A stretch of DNA of 64,000 nt. It comes from Epiperipatus broadwayi (Eukaryota; Onychophora; Udeonychophora; Euonychophora; Peripatidae). The stretch covers positions 1,116,001-1,180,000 of the forward strand of contig JAQFVV010000275.1 in the NCBI GenBank assembly GCA_028023455.1, given 5' to 3'. A program made the translations under genes and the position numbers. A model generated the notes under the pieces. It saw only the letters and a program-made list of their open reading frames with translations, did not search any database and was not told the origin of the DNA. Positions 39,973-50,915 of this stretch are shown here, one piece after another. Positions within the stretch are counted from its first letter, which is position 1. Every line of letters begins with the position of its first letter.

Positions 39973-42900
39973 TATAACTGTTTTAATTCAACTAGCTTTA
40001 TTTACAGGTTGAATAAGGATTGATTTTTTTAAAATCCCTACTATATTTTATTCTGGTTTGAATATGCACATACAATTAAATATAAAAGTTATCAGTTTAT
40101 AATAAATTTATGTTATAGAAACTAAATAATAATTAATTCTAATTGTGACATAACATGCATAAGCAATTTATATAACAGAACTGATATAATCTGTTTTATG
40201 ATCATATCTAACTTTTTATAAAATGATAACTTGTTATTATTTTCTTTTTTTTTAATTTTTAGCAAAAATTTTAAATAAGGAATTCAAATACAATCATGGC
40301 AAAGCACATGGTTACTATATATATATATATAGGATTATTATGTGTGCATACAAGTATGCTTACAGTTGATATTTTTAAAAAAATACTATTAATATAGTAA
40401 AATATATTTTCTTTACAAGTAGACTAATCTTTGTTTTTGCTGATCCTTTTTTCCAAATTCAAAATGATTTTAAAAATTTAAAGCAGCACTATTTTTCTTA
40501 CTAAAGTATATCATCTTCCTTTATAAAAAGCTGTGTGTATTATATATTTAGAGATGTTTTGATGACTTTTGTGACATTTTAAAAAATTATTTAACTTAAT
40601 TTTAGTTTTTACTTTTTGTGTGTATATGCCTTTTTATATAATTTGTATTATTTTCAATGTTTATTCCCGTAATTTTAATATAATGCTTTGTGGCCCCAGA
40701 TCTCTTCATCAATTTTTCTATCAATCCATCTCACACATAATCTTTTCAACATTCTTTAAACTTTACATTCATTATTTTACTATATATGTATAGAGTTTGA
40801 TAGAAATTCTCTGTTTTATCTTAGGGAAACTTTTTTTAATTTAATAAAATATAAATGTTTTTATTTTATTATGTTTATAAAGAAATGTTATAGTATTGAA
40901 TTCATAGTTATGATTCCATATCATGCATTTTAAATGTTCCCATTAAAACATAACAATAAAAATAAATATTTTTTGATTATAAGTTTAGATGTAATTTAAT
41001 TTATTTTGATCTTTATACTGAGTGTTTATTACTTGCATTAAATTACTTTAATAATCATAAGAATTTGCATTAAAAATGTGCAATTTTTCCTTCTGTTGCT
41101 AATAATTTGTATTTATTTTGAGAATTCTCTCGTTCTGGTTATTTTTTAATTTTTTTAACTTTTAATAACAAAAGTATATATATATTATTTAAACAACAAA
41201 TTTTTATTTTTGAATATTTCAGATTTGAACATTATCATCAGAATTTTAAATCATTTTATCATTTCATATAAACTATGAGTATGTCTGTCAATTTTTATTC
41301 CAGAAAAAAAAATAATAAAAAAGTCAAAACCTTCAAATCGTTGCATTAAAAGATTGTTTTATGAAGATTATGTAATTCAGTTATAAATTATTTCCTTATT
41401 TTTTTTTTATTCAGGAAAAAGCAAGAGCCACTAATTACATATAAGATTTACATAGATATCATTATATACAATGTAAACATAGCAAACATTTACAAAAACA
41501 AATCGTTTATGTTAATTGATTATAACTACAATAAAGAAATGCTTCATTAAAAAATATTGGTCTATTCTTTTGGGATAATGAGTCCAGAGAATTGGATCTA
41601 ATTGCAAGCAGAGTCAGCAAATTATTTTCTTTTCTTCTGAGCTAATGTAATAAACAACTGTTATTAAACCCATATGAAAAAAAAATAGATTTTTTAAAAA
41701 TATTCAACTTTACTATTGCATAACATGCTTTAATAAGTCATGACTAATAAATATTTCCACTCTTATTACATGCTGGTTCTTCATTATGCTTTTATAACAT
41801 TTTGTGATGCAGCAAACGTACTTCTTACAAGTATCAATACCTTATCTAGTCGTAACTCTACACTATATTTTAATTTCAGACATTCTTCTAATAAACATAA
41901 TCAAAATTATATCTTTATAAACTTTTTTAGAAATTATTCTTTCAGTATAGTTAAAATATATCTTTCCCATGAAAATTATGCTGAATTGCACTATAATTTT
42001 TTTTTTTTAAAAAATGTTATTAATCATTTATTTTCCATGTCCAATTTAATAAAAATGGGACCTAATAGTAGTGAATTCAATGCCATTCCAACTTGAAAAT
42101 AAACTGATTTTATGCTCTTTCCACCATAATTTTAGAATATTATAGAATATTCTGAAATAAAAAAATTTCAATGACTTTATAATACATTATTAAAAGAGTC
42201 CAGTCTCATGTCTGTAAAATAAACTTGACTAATAATAGCTGTAGTGAAATAACTATTTTTATTTGTTAAATGCAGCTGCAATTTAAAGTCTGCATTAAAC
42301 CTCAATCTAACAAGATATTTAATTCTTGAATCATATTTTTAAGTTAATAAATAATCGATAAAGCATCTGAGTTATATTAACATTAATTATTAAGTTATAA
42401 ATTTTATTGAGAACTTTAAAAACATTTTAAATTGTTTTAAAGATACAATTTATTGTTAGAATTAGTTATACTCTTAAACTGTACAAACTAATTTAACCAT
42501 TCAATTAAAATACTAGTTGTATATCTAGACCCACTAAAATTAGCTGTAAATGCTGTCTCCTTTTAATAAAAAAAAAGTCTTTAATGTGATGTGGTAATTA
42601 TACCGTTAGCTTATCATGCCTATAACTGACATATCATTTCAGAAGAAAATTTGAAAATAGTTTAAGCATTTAGTTCCATAGTCCTCTAATTGGCCATTTA
42701 ATATTGATTGGAACTTAATGATTTATCTGATTGTAGCTTGAGATGCAACTGTGTCTAATTTATTATCTTTTTTTGAAAAAAGAGAGTAGGGTAAGGTGAG
42801 AAGGGAAAAAAGACATTGTAACCTAGGTAAAATATTACCTCTGTATTCATGAAGCCGAAAGTGGTAATAAATAGCTTATTAAAATTACTAAATAGTGAAA

Positions 42901-44295
42901 TAGTTTTAAAAAAGCTAATCAATTGTATCAATTTTGTTCAGATGATTTAAATAATTAATCATTTAACAGCCATAACCACACATAGCAAAATCTGATAATA
43001 AATACCAGTATAATATCTTATATTTTGAATGACGAGTATTTTTTAACTAAATACTTTCAAAAATTATAAATTATTTATATAAAAGAGTATTTGCATAAGG
43101 TGTTTCAACAGTAAGCTTTAAGCAAATATCCAACAATTTAATTCAAATTAAAGAAGAAAAAATATTGAAACAAATATTTAATTAATTTATTATCAAAGGA
43201 TTAATTTTAATCAATATACAATATTATTTTTAAGTCAATCTAGCAATTATACGTTTTGCTTCTGCGCTACTCAGTATAGCGAATAAATCATTTAAACTCT
43301 TAGCCTAATTTGCATCATTTAAAATATATTTTTTCCTCCAAATTAAATCTCTCAACTACATATATGTTGCATAGTGTGAATATCAAAAACTCTGCTGTTT
43401 ATTAATTATGAATTAAATCTTTAGATTTTATAGTGTTTTTTTTTTATTATTTATGTTTATTGATAACTTGCATTATTTCAGAGGCTACTATGGATAAGCA
43501 TGTTATGTTTAGGCAATATTTTATTTTGTGTATTATATCAGTTGGGCATTTTTTATAGGTAAAAATATATACACGTTTTTAAAATTATTTTCATTTCATC
43601 TTTGCATTGAAACACAGTATTTGAAATACACTTTAGTGAGATGTATATAACTCTATTATATTGAAGACATGAGAAATAATTATTAATACTACTATAGTAG
43701 ACATTTGACTTAAAATAATGACACTGGAGAAAATTGAATTGATCTACTTTTTTTTTTTTTACAACTTTTAAAAAATCGAGTAAATAGCATAGAACATATT
43801 AAAAGTGGTTTCCGTTTTATTTCTATGTCTTGAGGATATTCATTTTGGAAGTAAACCTTATATATATATTATTAATTTATTAAATGATATAAGAATACAG
43901 AAAGTTATGAGTTAACTTAATTGGCATACAATAGATATTATTAAAATTTATTAATTCTACTGCCTTTTTTGAGCTTTCAAATATATTTCGTAGCGATACA
44001 TGAATACACAAACAATAAAGTTGTATACTAAGTAATGTTTACAAAAAGCAGACTCTAGCTTAGTCTAAAGCATGTAGTTAAAATTGGTTATGATGGGAAG
44101 TATTTTTTTTATTAAGCCCATCAATTCACCAATAATAAAACTAAAAACTTTTCTTACATTTTGAAAAATTATACATTTGGAAAATTCAGTTTTACAAATG
44201 GATTAATATTGTTACTTATATTAATATATTTTTATACAGAACTCTACATCTGTTAGGTTTTGATATTTGTTGAATGTCACTTAATAATTATTAAA
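39973..44295. other. AT-rich non-coding DNA
   Basis: It contains the LINE tail fragment at 40,680-40,800. The longest frame of the window lies here (41,740-42,096, plus, 118 codons, starting MTNKYFHSYY). It has no signal peptide, domain or repeat that I recognise, and its Asn/Phe/Ser/Tyr-rich composition fits chance in AT-rich DNA, so I do not call it a gene. Confidence 0.55.
40680..40800 (-). mobile_element. Possible LINE 3' tail fragment
   Basis: The minus strand around 40,765-40,690 resembles the C-terminal RPHxRWxDxIxK region of the RTE copies: TATGTGTGAGATGGATTGAT, then a GAAGAGATCTGGGG stretch, compared with CATATGAAATGGATGGATGA at 14,138. It is short and frameshifted, so homology is plausible but not certain. 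Confidence 0.35.
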
Positions 44296-44374
44296 GGCCT
44301 CCTGGTGTAATGGTGTGTATCTTTTTTCATATCTATTAGCGGGATTGAATTTCAGCTGACAAAAAAAAAAAAAA
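44296..44374 (+). mobile_element. tRNA-derived SINE head or tRNA retropseudogene with poly-A tail
   Basis: An A-box-like TGGTGTAATGG (44,303-44,313) is followed 28 nt later by a B-box-like GGATTGAATTT (44,342-44,352), the spacing of a tRNA internal promoter. The tRNA-like part ends at CAGCTGAC and runs straight into 14 A (44,361-44,374). The acceptor and anticodon stems are decayed, so this is not a working tRNA. Confidence 0.6.
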
Positions 44375-45639
44375 TTCAAATTGTATCCAAGCTAAGAATT
44401 TTTTAGTAGGTAATCATTCTTATCTAAAAACTAAAAAAAAAAACCCCAAGACTAATATTTTGGACATTTCATGAAAAGAAGTAATATATTAAAAAAAGTA
44501 TATAATATTCAGAAAGATGGATTATGAAAAAGGATGAGAATAACCAGAAATAAGGTGAATATACTCATCATCACAATAGTGAATGTTTCTTTGAACAATC
44601 TGAAAAACTAAACAGATGATATATTATCCTAGATAAATGCTAATATATAATTACCATTATTTCATGTTGATTTAATAACACATTAAGAATAATCCAAAAG
44701 TAGTAGTGGTTTCATTGCTCAGGAGTTCATAAGAAGCTTGAGCATTGGAAGTGACAGAACTAGAACAGATCCAATGACCATAAAAAGTATGCAATACACC
44801 TTTATAATAATAATAATCATCATCATCATCAAATGATTTATCACTTGAGAATTTATAAAAAGTTCAAACATCACAAGTGGGAGACAATCCATCGATCCTG
44901 AACTTCAAAGTATGCCAGTCTATCATCACACCAACACCATGAAGAGCATTAATAATAATAATGTGTGAAATTATTTCATTTTAAAGAAAAAAATAAGACT
45001 TTTAGACTGCTGCAATATATTTTTAAAAAGAAGTTTTCACTATTTTAAATAGTCATCTTTAATCTACAAAAATGTATATAAAAAATGTATCAATGCAAAT
45101 ACAATTTGTTTTATATGTTTAAATAGCAACAGAAAGGCACTTGCAGTTAACTGAAAGGGGATCCCTTTATTCCAATATGAGTCCTTCAAGAAACTAAGTA
45201 AGATAAATTAATGCTCATTTCATGCATTCTTGTTGGTGCAGATGTTCTATATGATTATTTATATAGTAAGTGAACATGAATGAACTGCTCATCAACAGAC
45301 ATTAGTCAGCATAATGAATTTATTGATTATTTGCCTCTGAATTTAAGATCAAAAAACACCAAGATCTTTCTTCTTAGTTGTTCTACAATTCTTAGCCAAA
45401 ATATCAGTTGATTTCTTTGTAGGCAGAATGCATGTGTTTGTGAATGAACTTTTTTAAATAGATATTTACAAACATGAAAAACGAAATTAAATTATGTCTT
45501 TTATTCCAATATGGATGCAAACCCATAAGCATAGGCAGTAATTGGCATCTGAAGGCAAAGGAAAGTAAGAATCATAATGTGTACTAGGCTGCCATTTGAT
45601 GACAATCTTTTATTTAGATACATATAATTTTATATTACT
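44375..45639. other. Non-coding DNA with microsatellite
   Basis: Two loosely similar segments, 44,715-44,800 and 44,840-44,925, may be diverged tandem copies: each has a CTCAGGAGTTCATAAGAAG- or CTTGAGAATTTATAAAAAG-like start and an AAAAAGTATGCAATAC- or CAAAGTATGCCAGTC-like end. They flank a (TAA)n(TCA)n microsatellite. No gene is visible. Confidence 0.45.
44803..44834. repeat. (TAA)n(TCA)n microsatellite
   Basis: ATAATAATAATAATCATC-type compound trinucleotide repeat. Confidence 0.85.
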
Positions 45640-46947
45640 TTCAAGTGAAAGAAAATTGCATAATTTGAAAGAATTGTTTTAATATTAAATGGGACACTGT
45701 TGAACATTTGTGAAATGAAAAAAAAAAGTGAAGAAGCAATTGATTTAAAAAATAAACATGCATTTCACTACAAAAAGATAATTTTTTATTGGAAGCATAA
45801 TTGAAGTTAAAATGGAATAATGAGATTGTGTATATTGTTGATACATCAGACAGAGACACAAGATTATATATTCAAGTTAATGAAAGATATCAAATACAGA
45901 TAATTCAGGTTTATGCTCCACATGTTCCCATTGAAATAAAGATTTTCTTATGAACATACAAAAAGCTATTGATAAAACCAAACAAATTTTAAAATTGTTG
46001 TGGGAGACTTTAAAACTAAAACTAGTAACTGATTGAAAGATATAAGTGCTGTTGGTAAATTTATTTATGGTAGAAAAAAGAGAGATGATACAGACTTGAG
46101 GAGTTTGCAGAATAAAAAAAACCTATTTATTATGAATTCTTTCTTTGAGAAAAATCTTAAATAAAAATGTACATAGAATTTTCCAAATGAAGATACAGCA
46201 AAATTAAATTATATTTTGACTAACATAAAATATGTATTTCAAAATTGAAATGTTTTTAATAAATTCAACAAAGAAAGTGATCATTAATTAGTGAGATGTA
46301 AGATACAAGTTAGTGCAAACTAGAGAGACAATATTATTATGAAAAACAACATTCACAGTTGATATTCTTAATTTTCAGAAATGTACTGAATTCAACTAAA
46401 ACTGCAATCATTTTAAAATATTAATAGATTTTGAAATTGGTTTAGATTTGAATAAAAGTAATAGAAAGATAATGAATATATTATGAAGAACTGCACTCAT
46501 ATAATTGACAAAGAAGAAGCAATTTACCTGTACATTTTCTATTGTGACAAGTTAGTGTATGAAAAAAAAAGAATAAACATAAAAATTTATAAAAATGATC
46601 CATTAAAAAGAATTGAATACATAGAGTTTCTAAAAGTATATATTAAAAAGAGTTCATAATAATGTAAGAAAATATAATTGTGAATTAACAGAAAAAGCTA
46701 CAGAAGAGAATAAAAGTTTCAAAAGTATGAAACCACATATTGGTATTGCTAGAAAATTTATTTCTGCAATAAGAAGAAAAGTTAGTACTATTACTAGAAA
46801 GAAAGATAATATCATGAAATGTAGTGAAGAATTTTATAATATATATATATATGTCCACAGATGGCGTCCTACCAAGACTGCCAATCAAGCGTATGTTTTG
46901 TTTACATAAACGTCAGAGTAGTTAGTATTCACTATCTCTAACTATAA

Positions 46948-47003
46948 TTCCACTTTCAGATCATGATTTCAAGCTATTTGCTATCGTCAGTGAAAGACAG
47001 GAA
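46948..47003 (-). ncRNA. Hammerhead ribozyme, type I, inverted copy
   Basis: Same sequence as the copies at 47,081 and 47,236, on the minus strand within the inverted arm. Predicted cleavage is after C17, between 46,959 and 46,958. Confidence 0.8.
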
Positions 47004-47080
47004 TAAAGAAACTAGATCTGAATACAAACTCTGAGCGTTTATGAAACACTCAGAGTTTGTATTCAGATCTAGTTTCTTTA

Positions 47081-47136
47081 TTCCTGTCTTTCACTGACGA
47101 TAGCAAATAGCTTGAAATCATGATCTGAAAGTGGAA
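47081..47136 (+). ncRNA. Hammerhead ribozyme, type I, first tandem copy
   Basis: Parts in order: outer stem I TTCC (47,081), inner stem I CTTTCA (47,088-47,093), core CTGACGA (47,094-47,100; family CUGANGA), stem II TAGC with GCTT around AAATA, core GAA (47,114-47,116), stem III ATCATGAT (2 bp plus CATG loop), C17 at 47,125, then TGAAAG (47,126-47,131) and GGAA (to 47,136) closing both halves of stem I. Predicted cleavage is between 47,125 and 47,126. Stem I split by an internal loop is typical of natural type I hammerheads. The base pair of stem II next to the core is a T.T mismatch instead of the usual G-C, which may slow cleavage. Confidence 0.85.
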
Positions 47137-47235
47137 TTATAGTTAGAGATAGTGAATACTAACTACTCTGACATTTATGTAAACAAAACATACGTTATAA
47201 ACGCTCAGAGTTTGTATTCAGATCTAGTTTCTTTA

Positions 47236-47291
47236 TTCCTGTCTTTCACTGACGATAGCAAATAGCTTGAAATCATGATCTGAAAGTGGAA
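47236..47291 (+). ncRNA. Hammerhead ribozyme, type I, second tandem copy
   Basis: Identical to the copy 155 bp upstream, with C17 at 47,280. Cleavage at both tandem copies would release a 155-nt RNA (47,126-47,280), the multimer-processing arrangement seen in retrozymes. Confidence 0.85.
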
Positions 47292-48960
47292 TTATAGTTA
47301 GAGATAGTGAATACTAACTACTCTGACGTTTATGTAAACAAAACATACGCTTGATTGGCAGTCTTGGTAGGACGCCATCTGTGGACATAAATACAAGCGT
47401 TAGCAAGTTTTTTAACTTGCATTTTTGTTTATCATATATATATATATATAGGGAACAAAAATGTATTTTCTACAATCATTACATTTTTTAACTGTCCCAG
47501 AATATTAAATGAAGAAATAAGGCATGCAATGAAATCCATGAAGAAGAAAAAACAGGAAATTATGCAATTATTATTTCTACCATAAAAGAAGCAAATAAAA
47601 AAAATGCAAAAATTGTTGGAAAAGTTATATATCAAATGTCTAAATAATAAAAAATAACTAAATGATTGGGAAAATGCAGTAGACAGTAGTAATATGGATC
47701 TTAAGAAGGATAAGAAAAAATATAATTACAGACCTGTCAATCTTCTATTAGTTTTATACCAAAATTTTTACCAAGATAATTATAACTCAACTTAAGAAAA
47801 CTTTAGATTCTAACAAAGCAAAAGAACAAGCATGTCTTAAAAGTGGTTTTAGGCCAGTGAATCATATCCAAGTATTTAGAAAAGTGATAGACAGGACCAA
47901 TCAATATCAACTGCCATTATACTTAGGATTTGTAAATTACAAAAAAAAAACATTTTTATAAGCATTTCTACAGTGATTAAAGTATTGGATCATCAAGTTA
48001 GAGATCTAGAATACTGTCAAATTTTGAAGATTATCAAAAGGCATTGGCAATGATTATATTATTTGATAGTACTAAGAAGATTAATATTGATAAAGGTATT
48101 TTTCAAGATAATTTTATATCTTCAAAATATTTTATAGAAATTTTATAAGAAGTATTTTATGTATGTGAGTAGAAACTAAAGAAATAAAAGTAATTGAAGA
48201 TTATTTAAATAATCTAGATTTTGTAAATAATGTGGTTGGTTTTACAAATAATGCTTCAGAGTTCAATAAATGTTGCCAGAGTTATCAGATGAAAATAAAA
48301 AAATAGGACTAAAGACAAATGCTTAAAAGACTAAAATAATGTTCAATGGATTTTCCAAAAATAAAAAATTGAGATTGATAATATTTTAGTTAGAAGAAGT
48401 TAACAACTACAATTATTTTGTTTAGATTATTAATACATATAAAAATATACTGAATGAAACTAATTATATAATAAACTTAGATGGAATGCTTTGGTAAAAA
48501 ATAACTTAATATTAAGAATACACTTATATGTTTGAAAAAAGAAAGTTTTTTTACTAATTATGTTTTACCAGTTCTTTCTTAGGGATCTGACATGTGGATA
48601 CTTAGCATAAGAGCAATACAAAGACTTGAGTACTAAATGAAATATGGAAAGATGTATGTTAGGAATAACAAAAAGAAATTGAAAATGAAATACATGGTTA
48701 AAACATCAAACATATATTATTGACATTTTTGAAAAAAGTAAATACTAAACTGAAGCTGTAATGAATATATTCTTAGAAGAGATGATAACATATGGACAGA
48801 TGAAATCTTAAACTGGATCCTAAGATATAAAAGACTAAAAAAATACTACATGTCATATGAATTGATAAAATAAGGAAGTTTTCTGGTGTGAAGAAGAGAG
48901 ATTAGAGATTAGAAAACTGGATTAAACATGGGGAGACTTTCATTCTGCAGTAAATAAATA

Positions 48961-50784
48961 ATGATTTAATTTAATACATATGCTTAAATATATAATTTAT
49001 TGTCTAGAACTTATAAATTATATTATGTATACATTACTGTTGGTCTCAACTTAGGATATTTTTTGATAAGAAAAAAATAAGTCATATAATGAAAAGAAGT
49101 TTACTATATATTGTATTATTAGAACTGACACACATTTCTGATTCTATGAATTCTATAGTTAGATTCTTTTAAGTTCTCACTGGTTTCTATAGTATAGCAT
49201 CATTTATTTAAATGTTATAACAAAATGAACTATCTTTTGGATTTACTTGAATAATGTATAAAGCTACATCATGAAAGTGATTTAAAATTTTGTATTCATA
49301 GGATTGTCAATTTTTGAAGATAATTATCTTTAAGAAGAAAAAACAATTAAAGCCATATTTAAAAACTACTTTAGCTTAATGATTTTACTCAGAGAAAAAA
49401 AAAATCTACTTTCAATTATTTTAAATTTGGCGGCACAAAAATTATTTTTAAGTTTTTTCTGATCCAAAAACTGTTGGTTCTCTTTTAGAAACAGCAATTT
49501 ACTCTTGCTGTCCTACTTCTGAACCATCTATTGCAGGTTTAAATAATTGATGTATATTAGAAAATTATGTTGGTATAAAGCTTTTTTTTTTCAGTTTAAT
49601 AATTTTAAATGTAGAATTACTTATAATTATTAAGGATATATCCTAACGTAACTATTATGTAAATTTTAAATTCTAATGAAGATTAGAAAATGATTTTATA
49701 CAGCTGTAGATCTCACAGGCAAATTCAGTTTAGTTTAGGAAACCATCCGAGAGCCAATGTAACTATTCATCAAATATTAATTGATAAATGAGTATCTATC
49801 TATTCATAGTAGAATAGTCAAGACTTTAAATTACAATTGATCATATGAATGCTGATGTTCCTAATGGAAAAAGAAAAAAAGATTGTGATATGATGCAGCA
49901 TTTATATTCTGATGAGAAAAGTGTCATATTCCAGATGCAACAGCTAAGATTTATCATGACCATTTTGATTACTCATTAACAAAGATGTAATTTGTATTAT
50001 ATAAATAACTTATTAATAGCTATTTGATTTTTATGCATTGATAATTCATTAAATAATTTTAAATGAAACTTATTGTTTGACTTATATAAACATACCACAT
50101 TGTAACATTTACTTGTATCCTATCAAAGTAACATGAAAGTTCTGCTATGGAGCTGTTCATCATATGCATATATAATCTATCTGTATTTTATTTAATGGAC
50201 TAATATAATGTCTGAATTATGTCTTTCAGTTTTTTTGTGTACAATTTATTTTTGTCTTGATTATCATGTTAATATGACATTTAGATTATGAAGTTCTTTA
50301 CAGTTTACGTATGTAACCTATGTTTGTTTTATCTACAGCACAATGAAGAGAATAAATTATGGTGTTCTTTATAGTATGAATAACTTATTTTTGTTTTGTT
50401 TGTCATAACAAAATTATGTCTGAATAAAGTGGTTTATATACTATGTGAGCATAATATATTATTTATCTAGTTTGTTTATACTATGACATATGATTTAGGT
50501 ATTTTAAACAAATAAATCCATCTTTCTGTTATGACTATAACAATGCTTATTTTATTTTATATTGACCAATCCAACAATTTTGACAAACCAGCAGACTTTT
50601 TGGGAGCTAAAATATATGTAAATTTATATGAATATATAAAAAACAGTTTATCTAAGTAAGATAAACATTACACTTTTGTCCATTAAGGAAAATTACACTA
50701 CAGAAATATTATTCAATAAAATTTTTTCTTGTTTTACTATCTAGCTAAGAATTACTAAATATTCATTTACTGACAAATAATTAG
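48961..50784. other. AT-rich non-coding DNA
   Basis: Nothing recognised. Confidence 0.6.
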
Positions 50785-50915
50785 ATGGTTACCTGTAAAA
50801 AAAATTAAGCTTGCTTGAGACTTCAAAAAATTTTCTTCTATTACTTATATTTGAACCTTAATTCATGGACATGGCAAATGGTTATTCTAATCACTATGCC
50901 ATATAACCCTTCACA
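50785..50915 (-). mobile_element. tRNA-derived SINE fragment
   Basis: On the minus strand an A box TGGCATAGTGA (50,901-50,891) is followed by a B box GGTTCAAATAT (50,857-50,847), both close to the pol III consensus and at tRNA-like spacing. A non-tRNA stretch and a T-rich segment follow toward 50,785. Stems are decayed, so it is a SINE or tRNA pseudogene. The 3' end is not clearly defined. Confidence 0.6.

Larger units (their letters stand above)
46839..47451 (+). mobile_element. Young hammerhead-bearing retroelement (Penelope-like or retrozyme type), nested in the RTE copy
   Basis: The element is bounded on both sides by (AT)n and splits the RTE sequence cleanly: ATAGGGAACAAAAATGTATT resumes where the 11,970 copy has ATAGAAAGAACAAGTACTTC. 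Inside are (1) an inverted arm, about 46,853-47,041, that is an exact reverse complement of about 47,194-47,386; (2) a direct unit 47,049-47,203; (3) a second direct unit from 47,204, period 155 bp; and (4) a unique tail: GCCATCTGTGGACATAAATA, a GCAAGTT/AACTTGC stem-loop (47,404-47,420), TTTTTGTTTATC and (AT)n. Each unit carries a hammerhead fold. The near-identity of the copies and the insertion into already decayed RTE sequence make it younger than its host. No protein is encoded, so mobilisation would have to come in trans. Confidence 0.85.
45640..48960 (+). mobile_element. RTE/BovB-like LINE, long degenerate copy, interrupted at 46,839-47,451
   Basis: This is a plus-strand relative of the copy at 11,970. 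It starts earlier, in the endonuclease: IQVNERYQIQIIQVYAPH at about 45,870-45,925. The endonuclease continues to about 46,400, and the finger region follows to 46,838. After the nested insertion it resumes with a CPRILNEEIRHAMKSMKKKK-like stretch (47,495), YNYRPVNLLLVLYQNFYQDN (47,720-47,780), and a first palm block LGFVNYKK (about 47,925; family FVDYEKAFD, Asp to Asn). The catalytic block reads FVNN (about 48,217; family FADD, both Asp to Asn), and a C-terminal tail runs to about 48,955. There are many stops and frameshifts. It is dead but longer than the 11,970 copy and retains the segment deleted there. Confidence 0.85.

Noticed and set aside
41740-42096. Longest open frame (118 codons, plus strand)
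   Set aside because: No domain, signal or similarity recognised. The composition is that of chance frames in AT-rich DNA, and there is no splice or promoter context.
49905-49945. CTGATGAG as another hammerhead core
   Set aside because: No GAAA box after a closing stem and no pairing flanks.
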